NCBI RefSeq assembly: GCF_047663525.1
Contig: NC_092613.1
Span: 5,667,501 to 5,731,500 of the forward strand
DNA length: 64,000 bases
Reading direction: 5' to 3'
Source of the DNA: Anas platyrhynchos
Taxonomy: Eukaryota; Chordata; Aves; Anseriformes; Anatidae
Shown: positions 24,901 to 38,858 of the stretch, in pieces
How the letters are laid out: each line of letters starts with the position of its first letter
How positions within the stretch are numbered: position 1 is the stretch's first letter
Translations under genes and position numbers: made by a program
The notes under the pieces: model-generated
The model's input: the letters and a program-made list of their open reading frames with translations, nothing else
The model's database searches: none
Told to the model about the DNA's origin: nothing

Positions 24901-27900
24901 GGATGCATCCCACTGCTTCCCTTCATAGCCTGGGCAACCCCCTGATCTCAGCACTGTGCCCACCTTCCCGGGGTACCCCAAGGACTGCGAGACAGGAGGG
25001 CCAGGTCTGCCAGGACTTGCAGCGAGGCACATGCACTCCCAGCCTCACCATCAGTGCAGCAAAACCTGGCTACGTTAAACTGGGAGAGAAACTGCAGCTG
25101 GCTGGGGCCCAGACCTGGGAACTGCAGTCAGAGTTCAGCAGATTTATTAATTTTCATTATAACAGGGTCCTCAACTGCCCCATTAAAGTGACTTTAATAG
25201 AGTATCCCGCAAAATTAGGTGACAAGGTAAGGTGTTATTTCTTCCCTTCCCCTCTATTTCCCAGAAGGTAAACTGAGTCATGGGGAAGCAAAATGTCACG
25301 CCTGGGGGCAGCCAGTGGTTTGTGATGGAGCCAGGAGCTCAGCTGGGATGTCCCCCCACAGCTCAGGTTCCTCGCCCCCCAGTCATCCCCTTTCTGTCCC
25401 CAGCAGCTCTGGGACAAGATGAGCCCGGTGTGTGATGTGAGAGCCTCGTGGAGGCACAGCACATCTGCAGCTCAGATCTTTTGCCTGTCATTCCCAGCCG
25501 TCTGCTCTCCCTGATTGTACTCAAGACTGGATGTGAAGTCTTGTTTGGTAACCCAAGATTTGAAATGTAATGCTCGTGCTGTAAGAGCTGCCCCAAAACT
25601 GATCACCAGCGTTTGAGGAACCTGGATCTCAGCACTGAGGATGTCGTGGCAGTGTAAAACAGGAGTTGCAGGTCACAAAGTCATTTCTGCCCCCCAGCAG
25701 AAATGGGGGAATGGCCTGTCCCACCACACAAAGTGACGGCCACTCCTAGCTGCAGCTCACACTTCTGCCACCTCCAGTACTGGACCCTGGCCATCTACCA
25801 AGGCATTTGTTGGAGGCTCCCAGAGTTCAAGAGCTAACTACACCCCTGGTACCCACTGTAAAGAGCAAAGTGGGGCTGCAATCCCTTACTGCCCAGCTCT
25901 GTGGTGTGTGTTTGGGATGGCGTGCCTCCCAGCTGGCCTGAGAAGCAGCTGAACAAGCACAGCGGGGCTGGTCCTGCTGCTGGCACCCACCTGCGGGGTG
26001 TTTGCAAAAGCAGCTCTCTGCTCACGAGGTGCCTCAGTTTCCTGATGCACGTGGAGGCTTGCCTCTGGTTATGAAAGCACCTGGAGACTTCTGTGCCTGA
26101 AAAGCTGTACCTCTAGTGCAGGAGCTGGGAATGCAGCGATGAGACCATCACCTTTTACAGAGGATCAGTGCTGCGGTGTCCTCACAGAAAACGCTGTGCA
26201 GGAGGGAAGAGAGGGGAAAGTCGCCTTCCAGTTTGCTGGCACCAACAAGCCCTTTGAACACAAGGCACAGGGCTGTTTTTTTATGGTCCCTGTGGAGCCA
26301 GGAGCCGTTCTCAACCCAGGCCATGGCCACTCGGTACAGAAATGGCCCCGTGGAGCAGGAAAACATCTCCACGGAGCCCATAACTCCTGGCTGACAGGGC
26401 CCCAGGGATCGCCAGTCCCTCCTGCGCCTCCAGCTCTCACCACGATAACCATGGCGGATTTGCTTCGTATACAATGCCCTTGAAATCTGCGGAGGCTGGA
26501 AGAGTAAACAGACCTTAAAAGGGGCTGAAATTCCTGCTTTCCACTCCCTCCTTCTCAAGAGTACTCCTGAGTGCAGCAGCTTTCGCAGAGACCAGGCAAC
26601 CGAAGGCCCTCTTTATGATACAAAGCAGCTAATAATAACCCATGCACCCTTCACCCTGCCTTCTCCAGAGCCCAGGAGAGCCCTTGCTTGGCGATTGCAC
26701 CCATTTGTCTGCCATAAATGGTTGTTTTCCCTCTTTTTAGCAAGGCCACATTGTGCCCAAACTGTTCCATTCCACCATCAGAAATTCCAGCTCAGAATTG
26801 CCAGCGCTTGAGATCTCATCACAAGTCTCCTCGGGTTGGATGCTTTTCTTCCCCTCCTGCGAGGGGTGAGCTTTTAATTAAAAAAAGGTTGTTGCTAAGA
26901 GGAAAACTGAAAACACGAGCTAGCTCGGTGCATCCATGGTAAGGGCTGAACCATAGGAGTCAGCTAAAACAGGCAGAGAAAAAAGAATACAGCATAAAAT
27001 CAGACGTCAGTTCTGGAGGCCGATGTGTGTCTTGGGGAGGGGAGAGGGGAGACGACCCAGTGTGATCCTAAACCCCTCGGAAACAACCAAAATTATTACA
27101 TTCACTGGCATCCCCGGAGCTCCCTTGGACGGATGCATTGCAGAAAACCAGGCCTAGCGAGCAGACATCGTAACACCACACGCTGATACCTCAGCCTTTC
27201 CCCACAGCCTGCACTGTCCCAGAACGAGCTCAGAGCCCTCGCAGCTTTCCTTTCACAAAGGGAAGGTCTCAGCTCTGTGTAGATTGGAACACGTGCATTA
27301 GAAAGCACCCCAGCTGTACAGGTACACACTGCTGGCAAGTTAGAGGAGGATCTGGACAAGCCCAAGAGCAAACCCGTGCCCTGTGGGCATCTCTGCTACC
27401 TTGGGGACAAAAATCCTTCGTGCTCATGACGCCCCCTCCTCGAAGCACAGGCAGAGGTGGCTGTGCAGCCACAGAAGGGCTCTGCCTGCAAAGTGGGGGT
27501 GGGAAATGAGGCAATTTTTTCCAACCCACCACTTCCTAGAGCCCCTGAATTGTAATGCCATCCTTCCTAGCTGAACCGTACCAGGACTGGTGCTGGTGTT
27601 CAGTTCACAGCCAGGTCCGGGCTCACATTTCCCCGAATGAGAACAGAGTGACTCCAGATTCAGAGCTGAGATGCAGATTAGGATCTGGCGTGCCTCGGGC
27701 ATTTTGCTGATTGAGCAGAGGTCGATATTCAGGTAGGGAAGGGATAAAACGGCTTCAAGGAACACGGCAGAGGGCTAGCAGGGAGCAGAGGGCTGCCTTT
27801 ATTCTCAAAAGTACAGGACCTAAAGGGGGAGCCTCGTGGTGTTTGCGGCAGAACTGACGTGCCTTCCACTACAAACAAAACATTTCAAGGAAGTCTGTTC

Positions 27901-28151
27901 GTGTCAGCACCGTTTTCTTGGGAAGATTTCCAGACCCTGGGTGGAATTTCTCATCAAAAAGAGAAAGGAGAACAATGAGCAAAAGCAAGCCTGTGCCTAG
28001 AGCAACCCACGCTCCACCTGTGGAGGGAGAGCTCTCCAAGCCCTGCTTCTGGCAGGTCACATCTGAATCTGGGTCACTTGCAACTCAGGTCTCAGTTTCA
28101 GTCCGTCAGAATAGAAACACGATATGAAACTCCCTTTTTGTAAGACAGAAG

Positions 28152-28178
<27 letters not shown>
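28152..28178. repeat. Poly(A)27 tract
   Basis: Twenty-seven consecutive A. No recognisable retroposon body precedes it and I saw no clear target-site duplication, so it is listed only as a homopolymer. Confidence 0.9.
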
Positions 28179-28182
<4 letters not shown>

Positions 28183-31100
28183 ACTTCTCCAGCCAGCTGT
28201 TTCTCAGCAGGAGCAGAACAATAACGTCCACTTCAAAGAGGCCACCTAGGACACACCTAGGATGAGTGCTTTAGAGACATGTGAGCAGGTAAATCATTTG
28301 AAGGGCCACCTTGGGCCCTACAACCGCCCCTGGGTATGCTAAAAATTGCCCACAATTACTCTGCGGGGTGCTTACCTTACATAATTGTCTTAATTATATG
28401 GGGCTGCCTAATTACACTCGATGCAGCTTGAACTAAGCAAAGAAAGGAATCGCACATGGGAGAGAAAAGATTCTGACCAAGCTTTGGCCAACATGAGAAA
28501 AGCAGGAGGATTCCTCACGGACCCACTTTGCATCTCGCTCCATGGCCCTGCTGAACAAGTTTCCACCGGGCTGTGATAAGATTAGGGCCCGGGGTGTGAC
28601 CGTCCCTTATGGCAGCAGGGCAGGAGCTGCTGGGAGGCCCTGGGCTCAGGCTGGGGTTGCAAAGGGACTTTCCAGCTGAGCCTGGATCCCACAACAGCAG
28701 CACTGTAATTGTCCTTCATTTGGGGCTGTTGATGCAGGGGTAGAAAGCTTTTTGCAGATTAACTCTCTCCTCCTCACAGCTCTGTAACCTTGGTAGCCTG
28801 ATTTATTTATTTTTTTTTTCACCTACACCACGTAGGCACGGAGCAGAGCTGTTTTATCGCGCAGCCACCCACGTGAAAGGAGGAACTGCACAGCCTACAG
28901 CCGTGTCAGAGCTGGAGGGAGGGCAGAGAGCAAAGCCGTGCCAGGCAGAGCTGGAGCAAAGCCTTGCCAGGCAGGTAGGATGCATTTTCTGGGGGCCTTG
29001 CTAGGGATTCTGAGCCTGGCATGGGGTTTTCCCCGAAGCCAAGGAGCTGTCAGGCAGTTTTGACATAAAACTATCTCAGAGACTTGCTGTAAAGTGCCCA
29101 GATTTCCAAATGTGCATACATATGTATAACCCACACCAAATAACACACCGCTTTCAGCGTGCTCTGATCCAGGGCTGCTTTCTTGCCCCTTTTTCAGGCA
29201 CCTGAAAGCCCCCGGACCAAGCTGCAGGTATAAGTGTTTGGGTTCTGCTGTGCTAGTTCTCCCCCGCAATGTGCAGCCTTTTTGAATCCCCAAAAGTGCT
29301 GCAGTTCAGGTGCTGCCTCGGGACATGAAACTGCTAAGTTTTGTAGAAGTGGACTGATTGTTTCCATTTCAAAACCCACATCGATACAGCTGCATCACAC
29401 AAGTTGGAACAGGGGAGTGCCATCGGGGAAGAAAATCTAAATATAACCCTGGAAGAGCATTCCACTCGAATTAATTATCAGCAGTGAAATAACATTTTTA
29501 AAAGAGAAAGGAAAATATTGTGCCGAGATGAGAAAAAAGAGGGAGATCTGCCAGTCCTGGCGTGTGTTTATTCTGGGCATTGTTTAAGCTCTTAGTGCTA
29601 AATTAGTGACAGAGCCCAGCTGTTCCCGAATCTCAGCCCTCCTCTCTGCTCGGGCCAATAGATTTCGCTCTAGCCTGAGCCCAAAAAAGGACTGTATTTC
29701 CCTTCCCGGCTGTGCCTGACGTGGCCTGGCCGCACACGTCAGCAGGATCGGCTCCCCAGCAGGAAGCTGGCAAGAGCTTCTTAAAAACAAGTGACATAGG
29801 ACACGGCCACGCAGCTCGCTTCAGCCCTCCGCACGGAGAGCAGAGCAGCGCGGGGATGTGGAGCAGAGCCTTGCTTCCAAAGAAGGAGAGCCTGCACGCC
29901 TCTTCCCGTGGCAGCAAAGGCACAGCAGCAGCCTGCTGAGCCGGCCGTGTCGCTGCCAGGGCTCGTGGTGCTGTGGTGGTGCTGGCAGGTGGTGAAGATT
30001 TGCTAGAGATGGGCACGAGAACAAAGGGGTACCTGTGAGAAGCGTGGTCAGGGTGCCTGGGTGCCCGAAGGGGTGACTGCCTCCAGCCCGTGGGTTAGGA
30101 AGGAAGGGAAAAGCAGCACAGGGAGCAGCTGGGGTCTCGCGTCCCTGCTTCGGGTGGGACAAGGGTGTGTTCATTTCCCTGCGGGGAAAACAAAGGGTCA
30201 GCAAATGAGAAGGAAGCCCCTCCACACACCCCTCTGTTTGATCAGCGAGCAGGAACGGCTGCTGTTTGAAGAGTATTTTAAGACAGATGCTTCGACTTCC
30301 ACTTCCTCCTCCACCCCCTGAAAATCCTGGCAGCCTTTCAAGGCTCCCTCTGCAGTGGAGCAGCCACAGGAGAGCCCCCGTACTGGAAGGCAGGAACAGG
30401 AGATTAAACCCAGGCCAGTGCCCTCCCTACCCCAGCTTTTTCCACTCCCACGCCCCGCTGCAGAGGCCGGCCAGCATGCAGGCGTGGAGCAGAAATGTGT
30501 TCACACGCTAGGGACCTGGTGCTTCCTTCCCTGCAGCATGGCCCTGAGTAACGTCAGTAATTGGTAGTCTCTTTGATGAATTTCACTTTTACTGCTTTCA
30601 AGTTAGCCACAGTCCTCAGCCTGCCTGGTTTTTCTCTCCTGTCTGCAATATTCAAAATTATTTGCTGAATACACTCGGAGTGACACTGGTTAGCACAGAC
30701 TGGGGCTTGTGAATGCAAGCTGTCTTTAGATATAATCGGGCAGCCAGCTGGCTGCACTGGGTGTTTCGGTTCCTACCATGATGAAGCACCCAGTCTCCTG
30801 TCCCCAGGCCACACGGATTCTCCCACAAAGTGCTGACAGTGACCCAGCAGCACCACGAGCCGTGCCAGCCCTCTGCTTCGGAGCACCACGGTCCAAAGTG
30901 CAGAGCAGCAGCACAGCCACAGAGCAGGAAGCTTTGCACAGCAGGGCTGGTAGCTCAGCCACATTCCCTTGCAATGGAAGCCCCAGCTTAGGGCAGCTGA
31001 GATAATCATGCTGACAAGTCTGCAGCATCAGTGGGAAAAAGCTACTGATGCAAATGTGTGCTGGAAGAGATCTGGACTGGTCTGCACTGGTTCTGCAGTG

Positions 31101-31382
31101 CAGAAGCCTCCCGTAGCAATTAGCGATCAGAAACGAGCGATCTTGCAGAGGTGCCTGTGGGTTTAGCACGCCAGCAGCTCGGACTCTGTGCGGAGGAGGC
31201 AGAGAGAGCTGATCATCAGCCTTCTCTCCAGAGCTAGCTCCAAACCAACTTTATGCACGCAGCAACTCGCCAGCCAGCAGCACGCAGGCACCGGTACAGA
31301 CCTAGGCTTGAACCCACACTGTGCATGCCCCCAATGTGCTGGGCACTGTGTGTCCTCGATGTCCTGGCTGCTGCCTGCCCTC

Positions 31383-31454
31383 GATGCACTGCGTGCCCTC
31401 GATGTGCCACATGCCCTCGATGCGCTGCGTGCCCCCGCTGCGCTGCGTGCCCTC
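31383..31454. repeat. 18-bp minisatellite, four units
   Basis: Four contiguous 18-base units start at 31383, 31401, 31419 and 31437, with consensus GATGCGCTGCGTGCCCTC, and a decayed partial unit on each side. The unit length is a multiple of three, so one frame reads a repeated Cys-Pro-Arg-Cys hexapeptide. That is likely accidental. Confidence 0.85.
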
Positions 31455-34400
31455 GATTTTGCGTCAGGCCAGCTGGCAGCAAGGATCAGCTTGCAAAGCA
31501 CGGATCCTATTGCAGCTCAGCTCGGCCCAGGGCCATGCTGGCTGCTGCCCGTGCCCCCAGGGTGCGTCACAACCTGCGGCAGGCCCTGTGGCATCTCCCC
31601 GTGGCACAGCACCCAGGTATCCACGCCTCGGCCCCAGCTCTGCAAACCCAGCTGGGTGCAGGGCCGCTGCTTGGGGGAGATACCTGGGGTTGTTCCTGCC
31701 CATTCTCCTGGGGAGCAGCTGGAGCCGTCTCCAGCATGGGTCTGATCGGGGTCAGGGGCTGTACGGCCTCTCCCCATAACGCCTTGTGCCAAACACATTA
31801 TGAGGACAAAATTCTGAGCTGACCTCGGGTGGTCTCTGGATCATCTCCCATGCTGGAGGTAAAGACGCTGCCAGGGCTGTGTCTGCCTTTGGCTCGCTTC
31901 CATTTGGTGGAGCTGAGTGCGTGTCCGTGTGCTTGGGAACTGCTGAGCACTGTACTCGTGTCACCGTGCCTGTCTGGGGCTCTGATGTCCCAGCCAAGTT
32001 CGCTCACAGCTCAGAAACTCTCTGCCTTGGTTGCTTGTACTTTGTCTTGGCTCTGAGGGAGCAGAGGAGGGACTGCCTCCCCGTTCGTGGCCCCTTGTAC
32101 TCTTCACACCCTTAAAAGCAATTAGCTGCCAACCCTTGAGATCTCACATCTTGAGATTTCTTAAAAAGTTGTAAACACCTTGGCTTCATTCCTGAGAAAA
32201 TGGGTGGGATGGTGGTAAGCCCCTTAGTTTCATGACCCTCTAGGTCATGAAGGTTTTTAGGCAAAACTTTACCCTTCCTTGGCATTACTCACTGTTCAGG
32301 GAATGAGATATACCAGCAAAAGATGTCCTCTGTGCTGCCCCGGAGATGGAAACCTTGAATGGGAAAAAGAACGAAGACTCAGAGCAAGATAAAACCCCAT
32401 CCCGGCAGTATTTTGAAACAGAACTGTTCTTTCAAAACAAGGCCAGTATCTGATGAAGTGCAGGGACAAAGATAATGCCTCTGTCTAGAATTAAGGACAC
32501 GTTTCACCCTGTTCAGGAAAGCTGAACAAAGGGGTCAGACTGACTTCTGCGCTATTTTAAGCGCTTCAGGTTAAAGGTCATTTAGAGCTGCTGCATAAGT
32601 AGTGGATGTTTTATTTAAAGGCTGTTTGCTTGCTAGAATTTCTAGGGCCCTGAATGCTGTTGCATTATTTTAAAAGCCTTTGTCATGCTAATGGAGCAAG
32701 GACACCCAGGAAGGGGAGAGGAGCAAACCCCTGGGTGCTGGTGGTGCGTGGAGCACACGTACCCTGTGCTCAGAGGTGCACACATTTTTCTCGTTTGGCT
32801 GCAGCGTGGCAGTCAGAGGTGCGGGGTCAGCTACGCAGACACCCTCCTGCCTGCCTGGGTTGTCTCAGCAACAGTTGCTTCAATGCTCTGTTGTTATGTC
32901 CTGTAAATGTTTAATGGGAAGCTTATCTCTCTTACCTATACAGATGGCTCAGGTTATTGAGCTTGTGTGCAAGGATTAATTGGAAATGGGCAGATGTCAG
33001 CTAACCAGAAAAAGAGCTTAATATGTAAGTAATTAGATGAGCCGGGATGCTGGTGAGGGGGCGAAGCCACCTCTGAAGGATTCGGAGCAAAAAGGACGAG
33101 CCCAAAAGGATCTTCCTCGAGCCTTCCTATTAATTACCTGTAAGGACTAGACCTCCTGAACGTGGGATGCAAATGCAAGATGATGCCCACACTTCAGAGC
33201 TCTGCTTGATGACGGCTGCAGCGTTCGGTGGGGGATTAGCACCCAGTACTCTCAGCTAGTCTCAGCTCACAGTCCAGGGCATCTGCTCTTCCCCTGCTGA
33301 TAATGGGGACTGACTGGGTGAGATAGATGGGAAAAAGAGGTCACGTTACGTGGAGCAGCCTGATTAAACCTTCCTCATTGAATCCTGACCATAAGAAGTT
33401 CAAGATCTGCAAGCCTGGTGATTTTTATTTTTATTTTTACAATAATAAACAGCAATAGTTTAGACTCTAATATGTATTGTCTATCTTAAGTGGATTTTTT
33501 AAGATCACATGCTGTAGTAAATCCAAGTTTTAAAAGATCACACTAAAAAAAATGCATGTAACATAAATTGCATAAAAACAGAGAAAGAAAAATCCAGAGC
33601 AGCTGCAACAAAGCATTCTCATGCGCTGTTCCCTGAGCTAAAGTAACACCCATGTGCATATTCATTCATGCAGATATATAATTTTTTGCAATACGTTTTG
33701 CTCACCTGCACACACCTGCATTTGGGCACAGATATTTATGTGCAAGTGAGCAATTTGTGAACCTGTATCACATGCAGATATGCCCACTTTTGAAGGCCTG
33801 TTCTTACTTGCTGGCAGACCAGGAAATTGTTGTTGGGACTAACGCTTGGATACAAGGGTGAGTGGCAGGATCCAGCTCTGCAGAGAGCACCCTGTTCGCT
33901 GGGGTTAACCACCACCACCGAGAGCTGGTGAACTCCTTGCCTCAGTCCTGATCACCCGAGAACGTTAGTGAGATGCCTTTAGTAGAGAGCCAAGGTTTAT
34001 TTGAGGAACAGGATAGTCAGAAATCAAGTTTGAGTGTTTCACAACATCAGAGAAGCTGAGGATTTGTTTACAGCGCCTAATTATAGCAGTTTAGTGCCAA
34101 CAGAGAATCAGGAAAGATGAAAGATGTGCTGTAAGGAAAGAATATGCTGTGCACGATTGCAATACTGCACCAAATTCCTCATGAAAAGGACCTCTCAAGG
34201 TCCTAATAAAATTTACGTGGGGACTGAATGTGAATAAATGATGACACTCTGTAGAAGTAGCTGGGGAAATGGCTGCAGCATTTCGTAATCAGACTGAGTC
34301 AGAGGTGTATTTCTGGGAACGTACATGCAGAAGGCAAGAATTTCCCCCGGGAGGCAGGGAATGGTTGGTATCTGAAAATCAGCAGTTCTTTAGTTCCAGT

Positions 34401-37400
34401 CAATGAGCTGAAGAGAGAAGGGAAATCAAACGCCAGAGAAAGATGGCATGAAACAGAACAGACTCAGCCCTCGTATCAAGGAGTTAGTACTGGGGAAACC
34501 AGGCTTAAAAATAGAGATCTTTAAACAAATGAACTGGTGTCTTAAGTATCAAAGAGCTCTGACACTCTCCTGGCTGCCCTATATAAGCAAAATGCCCTGA
34601 AATCCAGTCTGTGCAAAGTCTCTGCCCAAGGCCTACATGCTGTGATTATCTTTTGGAGGAGGGAATTTGAGGATCTAAAGATCTTCAGAAATAAAAGCTC
34701 CTAATTTCTTGCCGTGAATCTGAAGAAGAACAGCTGTCAGACATTTCTTGTGCATCTTGTGCTCCTGGACAGACCACGTCACACTGCAGGTAGCGTTGCT
34801 GGCTCTTCATTCTGGGCTTCCCATGGAATAATTCCTATGGCACCAGCAACATCAGTCCTTCAGCTACACCAAATAATCTCGTGAGAAGAACAGAAAGAGG
34901 TTTGGACCAAGGCAGCTCCCAAATCACTTTCAAAACAGCAGATTCCAGAGCCACAGGCGCTCCAGCGATCTCAGTGCACCAGCCACCAGCAGCTCACTGG
35001 GCTGCACAGTGAAGGACACATCCAAGGGTTACGTGACTTGGAGGTAGGAGAGATCCTTTTCCGTGACTCCGTTTACAGGCATGGGATTATAGCGGCAGTA
35101 ACTTAAGCAAGTGTACATATACTTATCTGAACGTGGGGCCAGATTTCACACGGTTGGTCATTGATATTGTGGCTGTATTTTCTTAATTCTCTGTCAGACT
35201 CCTGAAGAGAGGGGGATAGTTTTTCTAAGGAGGTCAGTGCCCTGCAAGAAGAGCTTGGCTATAAAAAGCTGTTAAGCCATTGAGAGACACGAAGTATCAC
35301 TAAAGCTGTTGAGAGAAGACAGACAGGTCTCTTTAAACACTGTCCATGCACCTCGATTTGTGTTTCAGCATGCAGAGTCTGTCATTTCCCCTACCTCCAG
35401 CACTATGCCAACCTCAGGATGTGCAGAATTTGAGGTAAGATTGTTCCCAGTCATTCCACTAGGGTCCAAGATGATCAGGCTCCTGATACTTTTCACCCAG
35501 CTTTTGCAAGGAAGAAACTCCACCATTCCTCCATCTAAAGCAGAAACCAAAGGAAGAGAAGGAGAACAGGAATCTCCTAACTCCTCCTGGACTGGGCATT
35601 GGAAGCAACCCAACTCAAAGCAGTAGTCGGTGATTCACTGACATTCCCCTCCCTGAGACTTTAAGCCAAATCAAGCAGGGAGACAGACTCTTGCCATGAT
35701 GGCGAGGTAAAAGCTAAGACCCTGTAAGAAATAAAACCTGCATTGGGTCAAGCTGTCCTGATCATGGCACAAAGCCTCTCTTCCCTTTTAACAAAATGAA
35801 AACAAAGGGTTACATCTTACCGCAGACATTTATGCACATAAGGGTTGTTGATTTTATTCTGCTTGCTTTTTGCCGCTCCCAGAGGTTTGGTATCTGACAC
35901 AGTGCAGTTTAGGCAGGGCCACGGTTTAGGCCATTGACATGTGCTGGCATCAGGAAGCACATTCCTCCTTACAGGCCCCGAAGCATGAGCCGAACACCAA
36001 ATGGATCAAGCATCAGGCAGGAGTCTGAAGCTGCTTACTGTGTCCAGGAAGGAGATGGCTGTACTTAAGATGTAGTCTGCCAGGAAGAAGTAGATAAGAT
36101 TGCTCTGATCTTCATGATAGAATGCTTATCAAGTCTATAGAGCTTTGAGCAAAACCAGGCGGTTGTTAGGAGAACCTGCTGAACTGCTGTCAGGATGTAA
36201 TATTTATCACCGAAGAGAATAATCCAGTGCGACTGCTTTGTCTCATGTTTTGCCAGTGTGAAAACCAGGGGTTGCTCCACAGCAAAAGAAAAAAAAAAAA
36301 AGTGTCCAATAGAAAGGAAAGGCTTGGGAACCATAAACACATCAAAGATGGTTTGAAATCTTCTTATTGTAGCAGTTAATAAGGGACATGTGCCAAGGCC
36401 ACACGCAATTTAGACCGGTTTCACCCAAAGCCACTTGAATAAATCTGGACACGTTGTAAAGACTGCACACACATCACATGGAATCAGGGAACAGAATTTC
36501 AGTCTTTAATCTGACCGGTCAGGCCCAGTTTCCCCCACAGTAAATATTTATTGTGTTGGTGAGGAAAGGCAAAAGAGACAGAAAATGAGCCTAAATTATT
36601 TGTTAGAGATATAAGCAGGTGATTTAAACAGGTGAGATAGCCAAAAATATAGATTTATCAGTACCCTGCTGAGGCCATGGGGACACGATTACTGGACATA
36701 TCAACACAATGACTGATGTCTTAAAAGGCATCCTGACACGTCTCAAGCTTAGGCTAGTTTTTGGATAGGTGTGTTTAATAGTTCATATTTCACTCTTTCA
36801 CATAAGACAGTCATGTCTTATGCGGGTTATACAGTTCTGGAGAAGTGAACTGAACAAAAACTTGCCTTTATCCTTGTTACTTTTCTATACAGAGAAGGAA
36901 GCACTCCAATTTTATGTTGATCTCAGACTTCTATTGTTGATTTCAGATCTCTATCCGTGATGAAACAAAGAGGAGCAGCAAGTAACCTTTTGGCCGCAAG
37001 CACATTTCTTCTTGAAATGTTATCAGAAGACTGCTAGAAAAGCACTCCATCTACTTGACTGGCAAAAGCGAGCAACATCGACACCTACTGTTGGATATTT
37101 TAATTGCTGATAGTACCAAACCATTGACTAAGATTCTTGTCTACGATTTCTTCCAGGAGAAGATGCTCTCCTTAGTTAAAACTACATGATGATACTTTTA
37201 GTTGGCTTTTATGCTTTTATTGCTCCTGCAGTGCTTTCAAGGTGCACTTAATTGCAAACTGAGCATCTGCATATGAAGGGAAACCTCTTCCTTTAGCTCA
37301 ATTTCTTCCTTTGTTTAGTTCGTGGAATTAGGTGATCCTTTGGCGGTGAGAGCTTTTCATGAAGCTAGCTGATAAAAATGAAAGAGCTGATAAGTAACGC

Positions 37401-38499
37401 TGCTGTTATCAGAGAAGAGTGTGCGATATGCTAAGTGGGAGAGTGGGATGATTTCTCAGGAGAGTCAAAGCTTCTAGTTCATAAGGAAATGAGGTTCCCA
37501 TACAGACCTTGCAGAGCATATCAGAAAGTACTAACCAGCCAAGTAGAGAGCACAGGTTTCAAAGAAAACATTTATTATATTTTACCATAGCAGCAGATCA
37601 TTTCTAACACCCTCAAAGTGCTTCACACTAAAATCTAATCATCACTATTTCCTTCATACACTACCTGTTTTTTTGTTTCCAGCCCATTAAAGAGAATTTA
37701 TGAATAGGATTAAACGACTTTCCTAAGAAATGCAGGAAAAAAATGGCAAGCAGGCTGAAAGAGCTAAGCTCTGTCTTCCCTCCTCACATTGGCCTTTTCT
37801 TCATCAGACACTTTCAGCAAACTAGCTTCAAGTGGCTATTTGCGATTCTGAAAAGCTTCCTATTATTCATATTAAAAAACTATAAAAAGAGATGAGAGAG
37901 AAAATACTCCACTGCTAGGAACCTAACCAGAGTTAAAGAGAAAAAAGTCTGAACACAGAAGTTAGCAATGCCTATATTTGCTTCTATGCTAATCTGAAGT
38001 CCTCTGTGATACAAAATATGCCCTGAAAAATTTTCTGACCCTGGGCTGTCTCTCCTAGTGCTTGACCTCCAAGAAATAGCTCTTTGCCCTGAAGAAAATC
38101 ATCTTGGCAAGACACTGCTGTGTTTGCCCGTCACACTGCTAAACATTTCTCTTTCAGGCCAGCAGTACATGAAACGTGGAGGCACTTTGTTAAAGCACTC
38201 TTCACGCCTGCCCTTGCTCCCCTGCCCACACCAACAGGTCCAGCAGCAAGTGGGAGAAGTGCTCAGCAGAGGCTGACTTGGTTTGCCTTACTTCTGGGTC
38301 ACCACGAAGCCCACCCCACTTCCCTGCACTGACAGCAAGTTTAAGTGGCGTGGGCAAGAAACAACACAGACCACAAGGACTCCTGCATCCGATTGATGGC
38401 TTGCTCCGCCAAGTGAGCCCCGTCCCTGTGCCCCCAAAAAGCCCACGGCTGTGAGCCCAAGACCCCCTCCACCTGCTGACTGCCCCAGCCAAGGAGACA

Positions 38500-38858
38500 A
38501 AACCCTTGCAAACCCTTTGGTTTGGCACCGCCTGCCACCAATGACAACGCAAGGTTGAACACTTCAGACATCTATTCCTGCCTAGTCGCCAATATTGACT
38601 CAAAACCTCTTGTTGCAAACACGATTTCGAAGAAGAAAAGCCATCTAATCTTGTTCTTCAACTACTCTGGCAGCACCACAAAATGGCACAGCCTGATAAT
38701 CCACGTGGCTCCTGATGGAGCCTTAAGGTATTGCTATCATTTTTGTGATACTTTTATCAGCTTGTGTAATGGTTGGGCATTTTTGTTGACACAAGACTTG
38801 TACGAAATTAGAGAAGGGTATAAAAGAGGGAAGCAGCCTGCCCCAGTTCTGGTCCAAG
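38500..38858 (+). promoter_or_regulatory. CHIA: Chitinase copy 1 promoter with TATA box
   Basis: TATAAAAG at 38819-38826 lies 33-40 bases before the ATG, so the 5' UTR is only about 10 bases. The preceding 300 bases, including ACAACGCAAGGTTGAACACT and a TGATAATCC GATA-type site, are nearly the same before all three copies. This indicates shared regulation after duplication. TATA-driven expression fits a tissue-specific secreted enzyme. Confidence 0.8.

Larger units (their letters stand above)
16093..38207. other. BTG2-chitinase intergenic region, no gene recognised
   Basis: Roughly 22 kb has no exon set I can defend on either strand. The first half is GC-rich with accidental open frames. From about 32 kb base composition turns AT-rich and open frames become rare and short. 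Simple repeats are listed separately. Two isolated TATA-like sites (21,892-21,900 and 34,579-34,586) and an AT-rich stretch at 19,020-19,200 with a forkhead-type TAAACAAACA are the only regulatory candidates noticed. Long noncoding transcripts cannot be excluded. Confidence 0.6.

Noticed and set aside
28152-28178. Poly(A)27 as the tail of a processed pseudogene or SINE
   Set aside because: No recognisable retroposed gene or element precedes it and I saw no convincing flanking direct repeat.
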